Below, in pieces: positions 56,008 to 64,000 of a DNA stretch of 64,000 nt (positions are counted from its first letter, which is position 1; each line of letters begins with the position of its first letter). Under the pieces are notes generated by a model that was given only the letters and a program-made list of their open reading frames with translations, was not told where the DNA came from and made no database searches. The translations under genes and the position numbers were made by a program. Where the stretch lies: NCBI RefSeq assembly GCF_002198655.1, contig NZ_MWLN01000202.1, positions 1-64,000 of the forward strand, written 5' to 3'. This DNA is from Kineosporia sp. A_224 (GTDB lineage: Bacteria > Actinomycetota > Actinomycetes > Actinomycetales > Kineosporiaceae).

Positions 56008-57054
56008 TCAGCAGCCCGCGCCGCGCGTGCGCTGGGCGGCGAGCGCGGTCGTCCGCGCCGCGCCCGTGAGCAGCTTCGGGCGGCCGGAGACGATGACCGC
56101 CGGGTCCCAGGCGGTGCTCTTGACGCCGCGGGCGGTCACGGTGAGCGAGAGGACGCCGGTCTGCGCACCCGCACCGGGGCGGGCGTAGAAGACGAAGTTC
56201 CCCATCCCGTAGTGGACGACCGCGCCGGCGACCTTCGTCTGCGGCTGCAGGACGTGGGCGTGGCTGCCGACCACCGCGTCGGCACCCGCCGAGGCGAGCG
56301 TGCGGGCCACGTCGGCCTGCCGGGCTGTCGGGCAGGTGCGGCGCTCGACGCCCCAGTGCAGCAGGACGACGACCACCTCGACACCGTCGGCCTTCTCGGC
56401 CCGGACGGCGCGGGCGAGCCGGGCCAGCCCGGTGCCCTTCGTCGTCGCCAGACCCGCGCGGGAGGTGGTCGCCGGCCACGTCGTCGTGGCGAACGAGTCG
56501 AGGACGTCGGTCGCGGCGAAGACCGAGACCCGAACGCCACGGATCGTCCGGCGCAGCGGCGCGAAGGCCGCCGCCGAGTCCGCGCCGGCGCCGAGGACGG
56601 GGAAGGACGCGTCCTTCGCCGCGGCGAGCGAGTCCCGCAGACCGACGCGCCCGTAGTCCATGCCGTGGTTGTTCGCCATGCTCACGGCGTCGACGCCCGC
56701 CGTGCGCAGCGCCGCGAAGGCGCGGGGCGGCGCGCGGAACGTGTACTGCTTCGGCTCCGGGGTGCCGCGTGTCGTGACGGCGGTCTCGAGGTTGACGACC
56801 GCGAGGTCCGCAGCCTTCAGCACCTTCGCCGCGGTCCCGAGGTTGCCGTCCAGGGCCGCCTCGGAGGCGCCCTCGAAGTGGACGTCACCGGCGAAGGCCA
56901 GAACGACCGGCTTCGGGTCCCGGACCGGGAGCGCGGTGGCGTCTCGGCCGGTCAGCACGAGCACCGAGCCGACGAGGGCGGTGACGAGGAACGCCCCGGC
57001 GGACCGGACCACGGTGGGGGCCGGGCGGCGTCGCAGTGCCGTCGCATGTCTCAC
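56008..57054 (-). CDS. CapA-family protein (first copy)
   Basis: About 348 aa. An N-terminal membrane anchor or signal (VVRSAGAFLVTALVGSVLVLTG) is followed by a metallophosphatase-like CapA domain: FAGDVHFEG, VNLETAVT, MANNHGMDYG, LHWGVERRTCPT, VVGSHAHVLQP and YGMGNFVFY. The family includes PgsA/CapA of poly-gamma-glutamate synthesis, but the cap genes B and C are not present, so the role here may be in cell-envelope phosphate or polymer chemistry. The last residue is Cys. The GTG start at 57054 is likely, a GTG 9 nt upstream is possible. It is a tandem paralogue of the next gene. Confidence 0.87.
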   Translation of the reverse strand: MRHATALRRRPAPTVVRSAGAFLVTALVGSVLVLTGRDATALPVRDPKPVVLAFAGDVHFEGASEAALDGNLGTAAKVLKAADLAVVNLETAVTTRGTPEPKQYTFRAPPRAFAALRTAGVDAVSMANNHGMDYGRVGLRDSLAAAKDASFPVLGAGADSAAAFAPLRRTIRGVRVSVFAATDVLDSFATTTWPATTSRAGLATTKGTGLARLARAVRAEKADGVEVVVVLLHWGVERRTCPTARQADVARTLASAGADAVVGSHAHVLQPQTKVAGAVVHYGMGNFVFYARPGAGAQTGVLSLTVTARGVKSTAWDPAVIVSGRPKLLTGAARTTALAAQRTRGAGC

Positions 57055-57114
57055 GGCGCGCACTGTACGGATCAGGCCGGCGACGCCTGCCGTGCTGCGC
57101 CGGGACACGCCGCC

Positions 57115-57170
57115 CAGCAGGCCCGTCAGCAGGCCCGTCAGCAGGCCCGTCAGCAGGCCCGTCAGCAGGC
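57115..57170. repeat. 12-bp tandem repeats between the two CapA genes
   Basis: Four full units of CAGCAGGCCCGT and a partial fifth. The stop codon of the upstream CapA gene (57164-57162) lies in the last unit. On the minus strand every unit gives TGA in the same frame. Confidence 0.9.
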
Positions 57171-58253
57171 GGTGCCGCGCTCCTCCTGCGCCCGCGCGGC
57201 GGCGGCCTTGTCGGCCCCCGTGAGCAGCACGGGCCGGCCGGCGCGGATGACGGCGGGTGCCCAGGTGCTGCCGCGCACGCCGGCACCGGTGACGGTCACG
57301 GTGAGGACGCCGGACTGCACGGCGGCCCCGCCCTTGGCGTAGAAGACGAAATTGCCCAGTCCGTAGGCGACGAGCGTGCTGCCGACGGTGGTCTGCGGCT
57401 GGAGCACGTGCGCGTGGCTGCCGACGACGGCGTCGGCACCCGCCTCCGCGAGGACGCGGGCCACCTCCTCCTGGCGTGTCGTCGGGCAGGTGCGCCGCTC
57501 GACGCCCCAGTGCGTCATGACGACGACGACGTCGGCCCGGCGGGCCGCGCCGCCGGCCTTCTCGGCCCGGACGGCGTCCGCGAGACGGGCCAGCCCGGCG
57601 TCCTTCACCGCGGCCAGCCCGGGCCGCTGCGGCGCGGCCGGCCACGAGGTGACGGCGAAGGAGTCGAGGACGTCGGTGGCGGCGAAGACCGACACCTTGA
57701 CGCCCCGGACGGTGCGGCGCAGCGGGGCGAACGCGGCGGCGTCGTCCGCGCCGGCACCGACGACGGCGACCTTCGCGGCGCGGGCCGCGGCGAGGGAGTC
57801 GATGAGGCCGGCCCGGCCGTAGTCCATGCCGTGGTTGTTCGCCATGCTCACGGCGTCGACCCCGGCGTCCGCGAGCGCCGTGAACGCCCGGGCCGGCGCG
57901 CGGAAGGCGTACTGCTTGGGCTGCCGGTTGCCGCCGGTCGTCACCGCCGCCTCGAGGTTGACGACCGCGAGGTCGGCCGCCGCCAGGACCTGCGCGGCCT
58001 GGCCCAGCCCGTCGTCGAGCGCTGCGGCCGACGAGCCCTCGAAGTGGACGTCGCCCGCGAACGCGAGCGTCACCGCGCTCGTCGACGGTGCGGCCGCAGC
58101 GTCCGGTCGCCCGGCGTCGGCCCGCACGACGCCGACCACCGCGACGACGACGACCGCGGACGCGGCGAGCAGCGCCAGGACGTACGGCACCGGCACGCCG
58201 CGCCTGCGCGCAGGCCGCACCGGGCCGCGGGCCGGTCCCCCGTACGTCGCCAT
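57162..58253 (-). CDS. CapA-family protein (second copy)
   Basis: A 363-aa paralogue of the adjacent protein, with the same order: basic N-terminus, one membrane helix (VLALLAASAVVVVAVVGVV), FAGDVHFEG, VNLEAAVT, MANNHGMDYG, THWGVERRTCPT, VVGSHAHVLQP and YGLGNFVFY. It also ends in Cys. The two copies are alike along the full length, so they arose by tandem duplication followed by clear divergence. The ATG start at 58253 is 63 bp after pheT. Confidence 0.88.
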   Translation of the reverse strand: MATYGGPARGPVRPARRRGVPVPYVLALLAASAVVVVAVVGVVRADAGRPDAAAAPSTSAVTLAFAGDVHFEGSSAAALDDGLGQAAQVLAAADLAVVNLEAAVTTGGNRQPKQYAFRAPARAFTALADAGVDAVSMANNHGMDYGRAGLIDSLAAARAAKVAVVGAGADDAAAFAPLRRTVRGVKVSVFAATDVLDSFAVTSWPAAPQRPGLAAVKDAGLARLADAVRAEKAGGAARRADVVVVMTHWGVERRTCPTTRQEEVARVLAEAGADAVVGSHAHVLQPQTTVGSTLVAYGLGNFVFYAKGGAAVQSGVLTVTVTGAGVRGSTWAPAVIRAGRPVLLTGADKAAAARAQEERGTAC

Positions 58254-58316
58254 ACGCCGGACGATACGTACCCGCTGTCCGGTTCGCGCGTCGCGCGGCG
58301 TGACACGCCGGACGGG

Positions 58317-60850
58317 TCAGGCCCCCCGGAGCACCGCCCCGGTGCGCGCACCGGCCTCGGCGACGGCGGCGTCCCGGGCGGCCGCCGCCTCGGCGGCCGT
58401 CAGGGTCCGGTCCGGGGCCCGCAGCCGCAGCGCGAAGGCGAGCGACTTCTTGCCCGCGCCGACCTGGGGGCCGGTGTAGACGTCGAAGAGGCGGACGCTC
58501 TCGAGCAGGCTGCCGGCGCCGGCGCGCAGCGCCGCCTCGACGGCTTCGGCGGGGACGGCCTCGTCGACGACGAGCGCGACGTCCTCCTTCGCGAGCGGGA
58601 ACGTCGGTACCGGGACGGCGCGCCGCAGCTCGCCGGACGCCGCGACGAGCACGTCGAGGTCGACCTCCGCGGCGACGGTCCGGGCGGGCAGCGACAGGGC
58701 CGAGACGACCTTGGGGTGCAGCTCGCCCGCGTGGCCGACGAGGGTGCCGTCGACCTCGAGGCGCGCGCACCGGCCGGGGTGCCACGGCGCGTGGCCGGCG
58801 TCCTGGGTGACCGTCGCGTCGACGCCGAGGGTGCGGGCGACGAGCAGGGCGGCGTCGAGGGCGTCGGTCCAGTCCGCGGGGCGGGCCGGGCCGTACCAGC
58901 CGGGCAGCACCCGGTTGCCGGCCATGACGACCGCCACCCGGCGTGGCTGCGGCGGCACCGCGGCCTGCAGCGCCGCGAGGTCGCCGTCCGCCGGCAGGAC
59001 GCCGACCGGCAGCTGCGGGGCGACGGCGTCGAGCCGCTCGGGCCGGGTCACGAGACCGGTCTCGAAGAGCGCGACGTCCGTGGCGCCGCGGCCGACGTTG
59101 CGGCGCAGCGCGTCGAGCAGCGTCGCGAGCAGCGACGTGCGCATCTCGGGCTGCTCGTCGGAGAGCGGGTTCGCGAGCCGGACGGCCCGGCGGCGGGCGT
59201 CGTCCGCGTCGAGCCCGAAGGCGTCGTGCACCTCCGGCGCGACGAACGGGTACGTGAGCACCTCGACGAGCCCGTGCTCGGCGAGCGCCCGGGACACCGA
59301 GCGGCGTGCCGTCTGGCTGTGGCTGAGGCCGCGGCCGGCCGGGGCGACCGGGAGCACCGACGGGATGACGTCGTAGCCGACGAGCCGCGCGACCTCCTCG
59401 ACGAGGTCGACGGGGATGCGCAGGTCGGGCCGCCAGGACGGCGGCGTCACCGAGAGCGCCGCGTCGCCGGCCGGGGCGACCCGGCAGTCGATGCGCTCGA
59501 GGTGCGCGACGACGTCCTCGCGGGTCAGCGGCACCCCGATGACGCGCTCGGCAAGCCCCACGGGCAGCTCGATCGCGGGCACCGCGGCGCGCTCGTCGAC
59601 GTCCGTCACAGCGGCGGCCTCGCCGCCGCCGTGCTCGACGAGGAGCCGGACCGCGAGCTCCGCGGCCCGGTCGGCGAGGTCGGTGTCGACGCCGCGCTCG
59701 AAGCGCCGGCTCGCCTCGGTGGAGAGCTTGTGCCGGCGTGCAGTGCGGGCGACGGTGATCGGGTCGAAGTGCGCGGCCTCGACGAGCAGGCTCGTCGTGC
59801 TGTCCGTGACCTCGCTGCTCGCGCCGCCCATGACGCCGGCGAGCGCCAGGACGCGGGCGCCGCCGTCGTCGGTGATGAGCAGGTCCTCGGGGTCGAGGGT
59901 GCGCTCGACGTCGTCCAGCGTCGTGAGCTTCTCCCCCGCCGTGGCCCGCCGGACGACGACGGGGGCGATGAGCCGGTCGAGGTCGAAGGCGTGCAGCGGC
60001 TGGCCGACCGCGAGCATGACGTAGTTCGTCACGTCGACGGCGAGCGAGATCGGGCGCATGCCGGCCTGCTCGAGGCGGCGCTGCATCCACGCCGGCGACG
60101 GCCGGGTCGGGTCGACGCCGCGGACGACCCGGGCGACGTAGCGGTCGCAGCCGGGGACACCGTGGATCGGGGCGTCGTCCGCGAGCCGGACCTCGAACCC
60201 GTCGTCCGTCGGCTTCGGGACGTCGACCGCGGCCGGGTCGGTGAACGCGGCGCCGGTGCTCAGCGCGTAGTCGCGGGCGACGCCGCGGACGCTCAGCGCG
60301 TAGCCGCGGTCGGGTGTGACGTTGACCTCGACGGTCTCCTCGCCCAGGCCCAGCAGCGCGATCGCGTCGGTGCCGACGGGGGCGTCGTCCAGGCCCATCT
60401 CGACGAGCCGGATGATCCCGTCGTGGTCGTCGCCGAGCCCGAGCTCGCGGGCCGAGCAGATCATGCCGTCGGAGACGTGGCCGTACGTCTTGCGCGCGGC
60501 GATCGGGAACGGGCCGGGCAGCACGGCGCCGGGCAGGACGACGACGACCTTGTCCCCGACGAGGAAGTTGTGCGCGCCGCAGACGATCCCGCGCGGGCTC
60601 CGGGTGCCGTCAGCGTTCTCGATATTGAGGTCACCGACGTCGAGGGAGCACCAGCGGATGACCTTGCCGTTCTTCTGCGGCTCGTCGACGAACTCGAGGA
60701 CCCGGCCGACGACGAGCGGCCCGGTGACGCCGCCGCCGTGGATGCCCTCCTCCTCGAGGCCGACCCGCACGAGGTCGGCCGCGACCTGCTCGCCGGTGGC
60801 ACCCGCGGGCAGCGCGGCGTACTCCGCGAGCCAGGGAAGCGGAACTCGCA

Positions 60851-60851
<1 letters not shown>
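58317..60851 (-). CDS. pheT: Phenylalanyl-tRNA synthetase beta subunit
   Basis: An 844-aa subunit. The N-terminal tRNA-binding (OB) domain, the B3/4 editing domain (about 215-380), B5 domain and a C-terminal FDX-ACB anticodon domain (PVPTFPLAKEDVALVVDEAV) are in order. The start ATG 60851 overlaps the pheS stop by one base (TGATG). Length is normal. Confidence 0.97.
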
Positions 60852-61966
<1,115 letters not shown>

Positions 61967-62110
61967 TCAGGTTTCGGGTGCCGCGCATCCGCGTCCGCCG
62001 GCCGGACCGACGGCTCGGCGGCGGCTGCCCCGAGTCTCCCAGATGTGCGGGGCTGCTCGCGCACGGGTTATGGGGGCGGGCTGGAGTGGGTGGCGGGCTG
62101 CGTGGCCACC

Positions 62111-62171
62111 GTCCTCTGGAGGGGTACGCACCCTTCCCGGACGTTGTCGCGTCCATCACCCGCCAGAGGAC
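62111..62171. repeat. 61-bp palindrome-ended repeat, copy 1
   Basis: It begins GTCCTCTGG and ends with its complement CCAGAGGAC. Inside, GGAGGGG/CCCTTCC and GGACG/CGTCC can form nested hairpins. It is the same length as the two other copies and nearly the same sequence in the first 30 bp. It lies 165 bp before pheS. Confidence 0.85.
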
Positions 62172-62193
62172 GCCCACTCACCGACGAGGCACC

Positions 62194-62254
62194 GTCCTCT
62201 GGAGGGATACGCACCCTTCCCGGACGTTGTCGTGTCGATATCCCGCCAGAGGAG
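62194..62254. repeat. 61-bp palindrome-ended repeat, copy 2
   Basis: It begins GTCCTCTGG and ends CCAGAGGAG (one change from a perfect complement). It differs from copy 1 at a handful of positions, mostly in the middle, and lies 22 bp from it. Confidence 0.85.
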
Positions 62255-62282
62255 GCCCGGCGCGAGCCAAGGACCCGACGAC

Positions 62283-62362
62283 GTCGATGAATGCGTGGAT
62301 GGTCGGGTCCTCCTGCACGTCCGAGCGTGCGAGCGGGCACAACCATCGACGCATCCATCGAC
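62283..62362. repeat. Long imperfect inverted repeat between repeat copies 2 and 3
   Basis: Arms 62283-62303 and 62342-62362 pair at 19 of 21 positions (GTCGATGAATGCG arm), enclosing a small GCACG/CGTGC hairpin. The whole could form an 80-nt stem-loop. It is unrelated in sequence to the 61-bp units. Confidence 0.7.
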
Positions 62363-62458
62363 GCGCCCGTCGTCGCGAACCTGGGCGGTATCCCCCGGGT
62401 CGCGCGGTCACCATCGGACGCGGGAAACGCACGTCTCGGCCCCGTGCTGCGGGTGCGC

Positions 62459-62519
62459 GTCCTGTGGAGGGATATGCACTCTTCCCGGGCGGTGAAGCGT
62501 GCAGGACCCGCCAGAGGAC
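62459..62519. repeat. 61-bp palindrome-ended repeat, copy 3
   Basis: It begins GTCCTGTGG and ends CCAGAGGAC, again 61 bp. The first 30 bp and the last 15 bp match copies 1 and 2, while the centre differs. It ends 7 bp from the RNA methyltransferase stop and could act as its terminator. Confidence 0.8.
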
Positions 62520-62525
62520 GGTCGG

Positions 62526-63404
62526 TCAGAGCGGGCGGTGGGCGCGGGCGGCCGCGTAGAGGCAGACCGTCGCGGCGGTGCCGAGGTTGAGGCTCTCCGC
62601 CTGGCCGTGGACCGGGACGCGGACGACGGCGTCGGCGAGCGCGCGGTCGGCCTCGGGCAGGCCCCAGGCCTCGTTGCCGAAGACCCAGGCCACCGGGCCG
62701 GCGAGGCCGGCGGGAGCGGCGGCCTCTGTGCCGGCGCCGGCGGGAGCGGCGGCGTCGGTACCGGCGTCGGTACCGGTACCGGTGCCGGCGGCACCGGAGC
62801 GGCGGGCGTCCTCGGCGGCGTCGAGGAGGGCGTCGAGGTCGACGTCCCCGGCGCCGTCCGCCGCGTAGACGGTCAGGCCGGCGGCGCGCAGGGCGGCGAC
62901 CGCGTCGGCGAGCGGGACGCCGGTGACAACAGGGAGGTGGAACAGGCTGCCGGCGGTCGACCGGACGCACTTGGGGTTGTGCACGTCGACGCTGGCGTCG
63001 GTGAGGACGACGGCGTCGGCGCCGGCGGCGTCCGCGGCGCGGATCACCGTGCCGGCGTTGCCGGGGTCGCGGACGTGCGCGAGGACGGCGACGAGCCGCG
63101 GTGCGCGGGCGACGACGTCCGCGAGCGGGACGTCGACGAGCCGGCAGACGGCGAGCAGGCCCTGCGGCGTCACCGTCTCCGTCATCGCCGCCATCACCTC
63201 GTCGGTGACGGGGACCGGCTCGACGCCGCGGGCGCGGGCCGCGTCGAGGATCGCGGTGTGCCGGTCGGCGGCGTCGTCCGTCGCGTAGAGCGCGAGGACC
63301 CCGGGACCGGCGACCGCCTCCCGGACGGCCTGCGGCCCCTCGACGGCGAACCGGCCCTCACGCACACGTGCGGAGCGCCCGGAGAGCCTGCGCACCGCCT
63401 TCAC
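62526..63404 (-). CDS. tsnR: TrmH/SpoU-family RNA 2'-O-methyltransferase
   Basis: About 292 aa or slightly more. An N-terminal substrate-binding domain (REGRFAVEGPQAVREAV) is followed by the knotted SPOUT domain: LAHVRDPGNAGTVIRAADAAGADAVVLTD (motif 1), AWVFGNEAWGLPE (motif 2) and VHGQAESLNLGTAATVCLYAA (motif 3). A Gly/Thr/Ala-rich insert lies between motifs 1 and 2. The start is unclear: GTG 63404 is the only standard start after the rplT stop, but the conserved NPRSDR stretch lies just upstream, so a non-standard start (for example CTG 63473) may be used. The position after rplT is conserved. Confidence 0.9.
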   Translation of the reverse strand: MKAVRRLSGRSARVREGRFAVEGPQAVREAVAGPGVLALYATDDAADRHTAILDAARARGVEPVPVTDEVMAAMTETVTPQGLLAVCRLVDVPLADVVARAPRLVAVLAHVRDPGNAGTVIRAADAAGADAVVLTDASVDVHNPKCVRSTAGSLFHLPVVTGVPLADAVAALRAAGLTVYAADGAGDVDLDALLDAAEDARRSGAAGTGTGTDAGTDAAAPAGAGTEAAAPAGLAGPVAWVFGNEAWGLPEADRALADAVVRVPVHGQAESLNLGTAATVCLYAAARAHRPL

Positions 63405-63504
63405 CCGGTCGGACCGGGGGTTGGCGAGCGACGCAGGCCCCGGGCGCTCCGGGACGTGCTTGCTGCTGTTCAGTGCTGTGCCGTACGGCGCGCGACGACG
63501 GTGC

Positions 63505-63888
63505 TCAGGCCGCGGGCTCGGCGGCCGGCGTCGCCGGCAGGGCCGCCTTCGCCGTCGCGACGAGCACGGTGAAGGCCGCGGCGTCGTTGACCGCGAGCTC
63601 GGCGAGCATGCGGCGGTCGACCTCGACACCCGCGGCCTTGAGGCCCTGGATGAAGCGGTTGTAGGTCATGCCGTTCTGGCGCGCAGCGGCGTTGACGCGC
63701 TGGATCCAGAGCCGGCGGAAGTCGCCCTTGCGGGCGCGGCGGTCGCGGTAGGCGTAGCCGAGGGAGTGGGTGACCTGCTCCTTGGCCTTGCGGTAGAGCC
63801 GGGACCGCTGGCCCCGGTAGCCGCTCGCGAGCTCGAGGGTCTCCCGGCGCTTCTTCTGGGCGTTGACCGCCCGCTTGACGCGTGCCAC
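63505..63888 (-). CDS. rplT: 50S ribosomal protein L20
   Basis: A 127-aa ribosomal protein needed for early 50S assembly. The basic N-terminus ([21 protein letters not shown]), [17 protein letters not shown] and [40 protein letters not shown] are typical. An Ala/Pro-rich extension of about 10 residues ends it. GTG start at 63888 with AAGGAG upstream. The usual upstream partners infC and rpmI lie outside the window. Confidence 0.97.
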   Translation of the reverse strand: MARVKRAVNAQKKRRETLELASGYRGQRSRLYRKAKEQVTHSLGYAYRDRRARKGDFRRLWIQRVNAAARQNGMTYNRFIQGLKAAGVEVDRRMLAELAVNDAAAFTVLVATAKAALPATPAAEPAA

Positions 63889-64000
63889 GTCGATTCTCCT
63901 TGGTACGTCAGCTGCAGTGCTGCAGCGGGGAAGGCTGCTGAGGGCAGGTGTCGGCGCGTCGGGCGGTGGCCGCTGAGGTCGCGGCCACGCCCGGGCGGCT
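63889..64000 (-). other. rplT upstream region with hairpin
   Basis: No gene is seen. An 8-bp stem (GTGGCCGC at 63966-63973 and its complement at 63981-63988) with a 7-nt loop and the palindrome GCTGCAGTGCTGCAGC (63911-63926) are present. These could take part in L20 leader regulation or rpmI termination. Confidence 0.35.

Noticed and set aside
57115-57170. CRISPR-like array
   Set aside because: The repeats are 12 bp, directly adjacent and without spacers, and no cas genes are present.
62111-62519. T-box or known riboswitch upstream of pheS
   Set aside because: The repeats lack the T-box sequence and specifier loop, occur three times in tandem, and match no riboswitch core that I recognise.

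Overview
The window is chromosomal DNA of a very GC-rich actinobacterium (class Actinomycetia). This follows from the codon bias, frequent GTG starts, a WhiB regulator, an rRNA operon with actinobacterial-type spacers, a tmRNA tag ending DYALAA, and gene order resembling Mycobacterium (infC/rplT-tsnR-pheST-argCJBDFRH, mpg-tyrS-rrn, prfB-ftsEX-smpB, pdtaS-whiB1, Tad locus). Genus cannot be fixed from the sequence alone; a Micrococcales-like relative is a reasonable guess. No phage, IS element, CRISPR array or tRNA gene was recognised.

Layout. 1-10.5 kb: hairpin-rich left edge, ssrA (tmRNA), a PAS-GGDEF-EAL protein lying between ssrA and smpB, smpB, an M23 peptidase, ftsX, ftsE, a RIO1-family kinase, an AIM24-family protein and prfB. 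10.6-21.9 kb: a small conserved-looking protein, a short-chain dehydrogenase, a Tad pilus/secretion operon (cpaF-tadB-tadC-pilin-tadE-tadE-tadG, minus strand) and, divergent from it, a very large FHA/FtsK-SpoIIIE (EssC/EccC-like) ATPase plus a GNAT acetyltransferase. 22-26 kb: an anti-sigma/SigF-SigB pair, a membrane protein, whiB1 with a CRP-like site upstream, and the pdtaS sensor kinase. 26.2-36.1 kb: the large NAD-dependent glutamate dehydrogenase, a DUF2505 protein, pruA, two alpha/beta hydrolases and a glyoxalase-like protein. 36.2-45 kb: a complete 16S-23S-5S operon, tyrS, mpg, and divergent alaX. 45-53.3 kb: arginine biosynthesis operon argC-(ACT protein)-argJ-argB-argD-argF-argR-argH. 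53.4-64 kb: a membrane GGDEF protein, an SDR, two tandem CapA-like proteins, pheT, pheS, a repeat-rich intergenic region, a SpoU/TrmH RNA methyltransferase and rplT.

How the genes work together. smpB, ssrA and prfB serve translation termination and ribosome rescue. ftsE, ftsX and the M23 protein form a plausible ABC-controlled peptidoglycan hydrolysis unit for division. The Tad genes are chained by 4-bp GTGA overlaps and make a pilus or secretion machine, but the cpaE/ssd-type protein and prepilin peptidase are not in view. Glutamate dehydrogenase, PruA and the arginine operon connect glutamate, proline and arginine metabolism. The arginine promoter has a clear pair of ARG boxes covering its -10 element, so the encoded ArgR probably represses the operon itself.

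The least-explained items are: an ACT-domain (CASTOR-like) gene inside the arg operon; three copies of a 61-bp palindrome-ended repeat upstream of pheS; the EssC-like ATPase facing the Tad operon with no WXG100 substrates beside it; two CapA paralogues that both end in cysteine and are separated by 12-bp tandem repeats; and several long perfect palindromes near starts or stops (788-806, 5487-5511, 52109-52127). Repeats, palindromes and motif matches were found by reading only; no database search, alignment or structure prediction was run.
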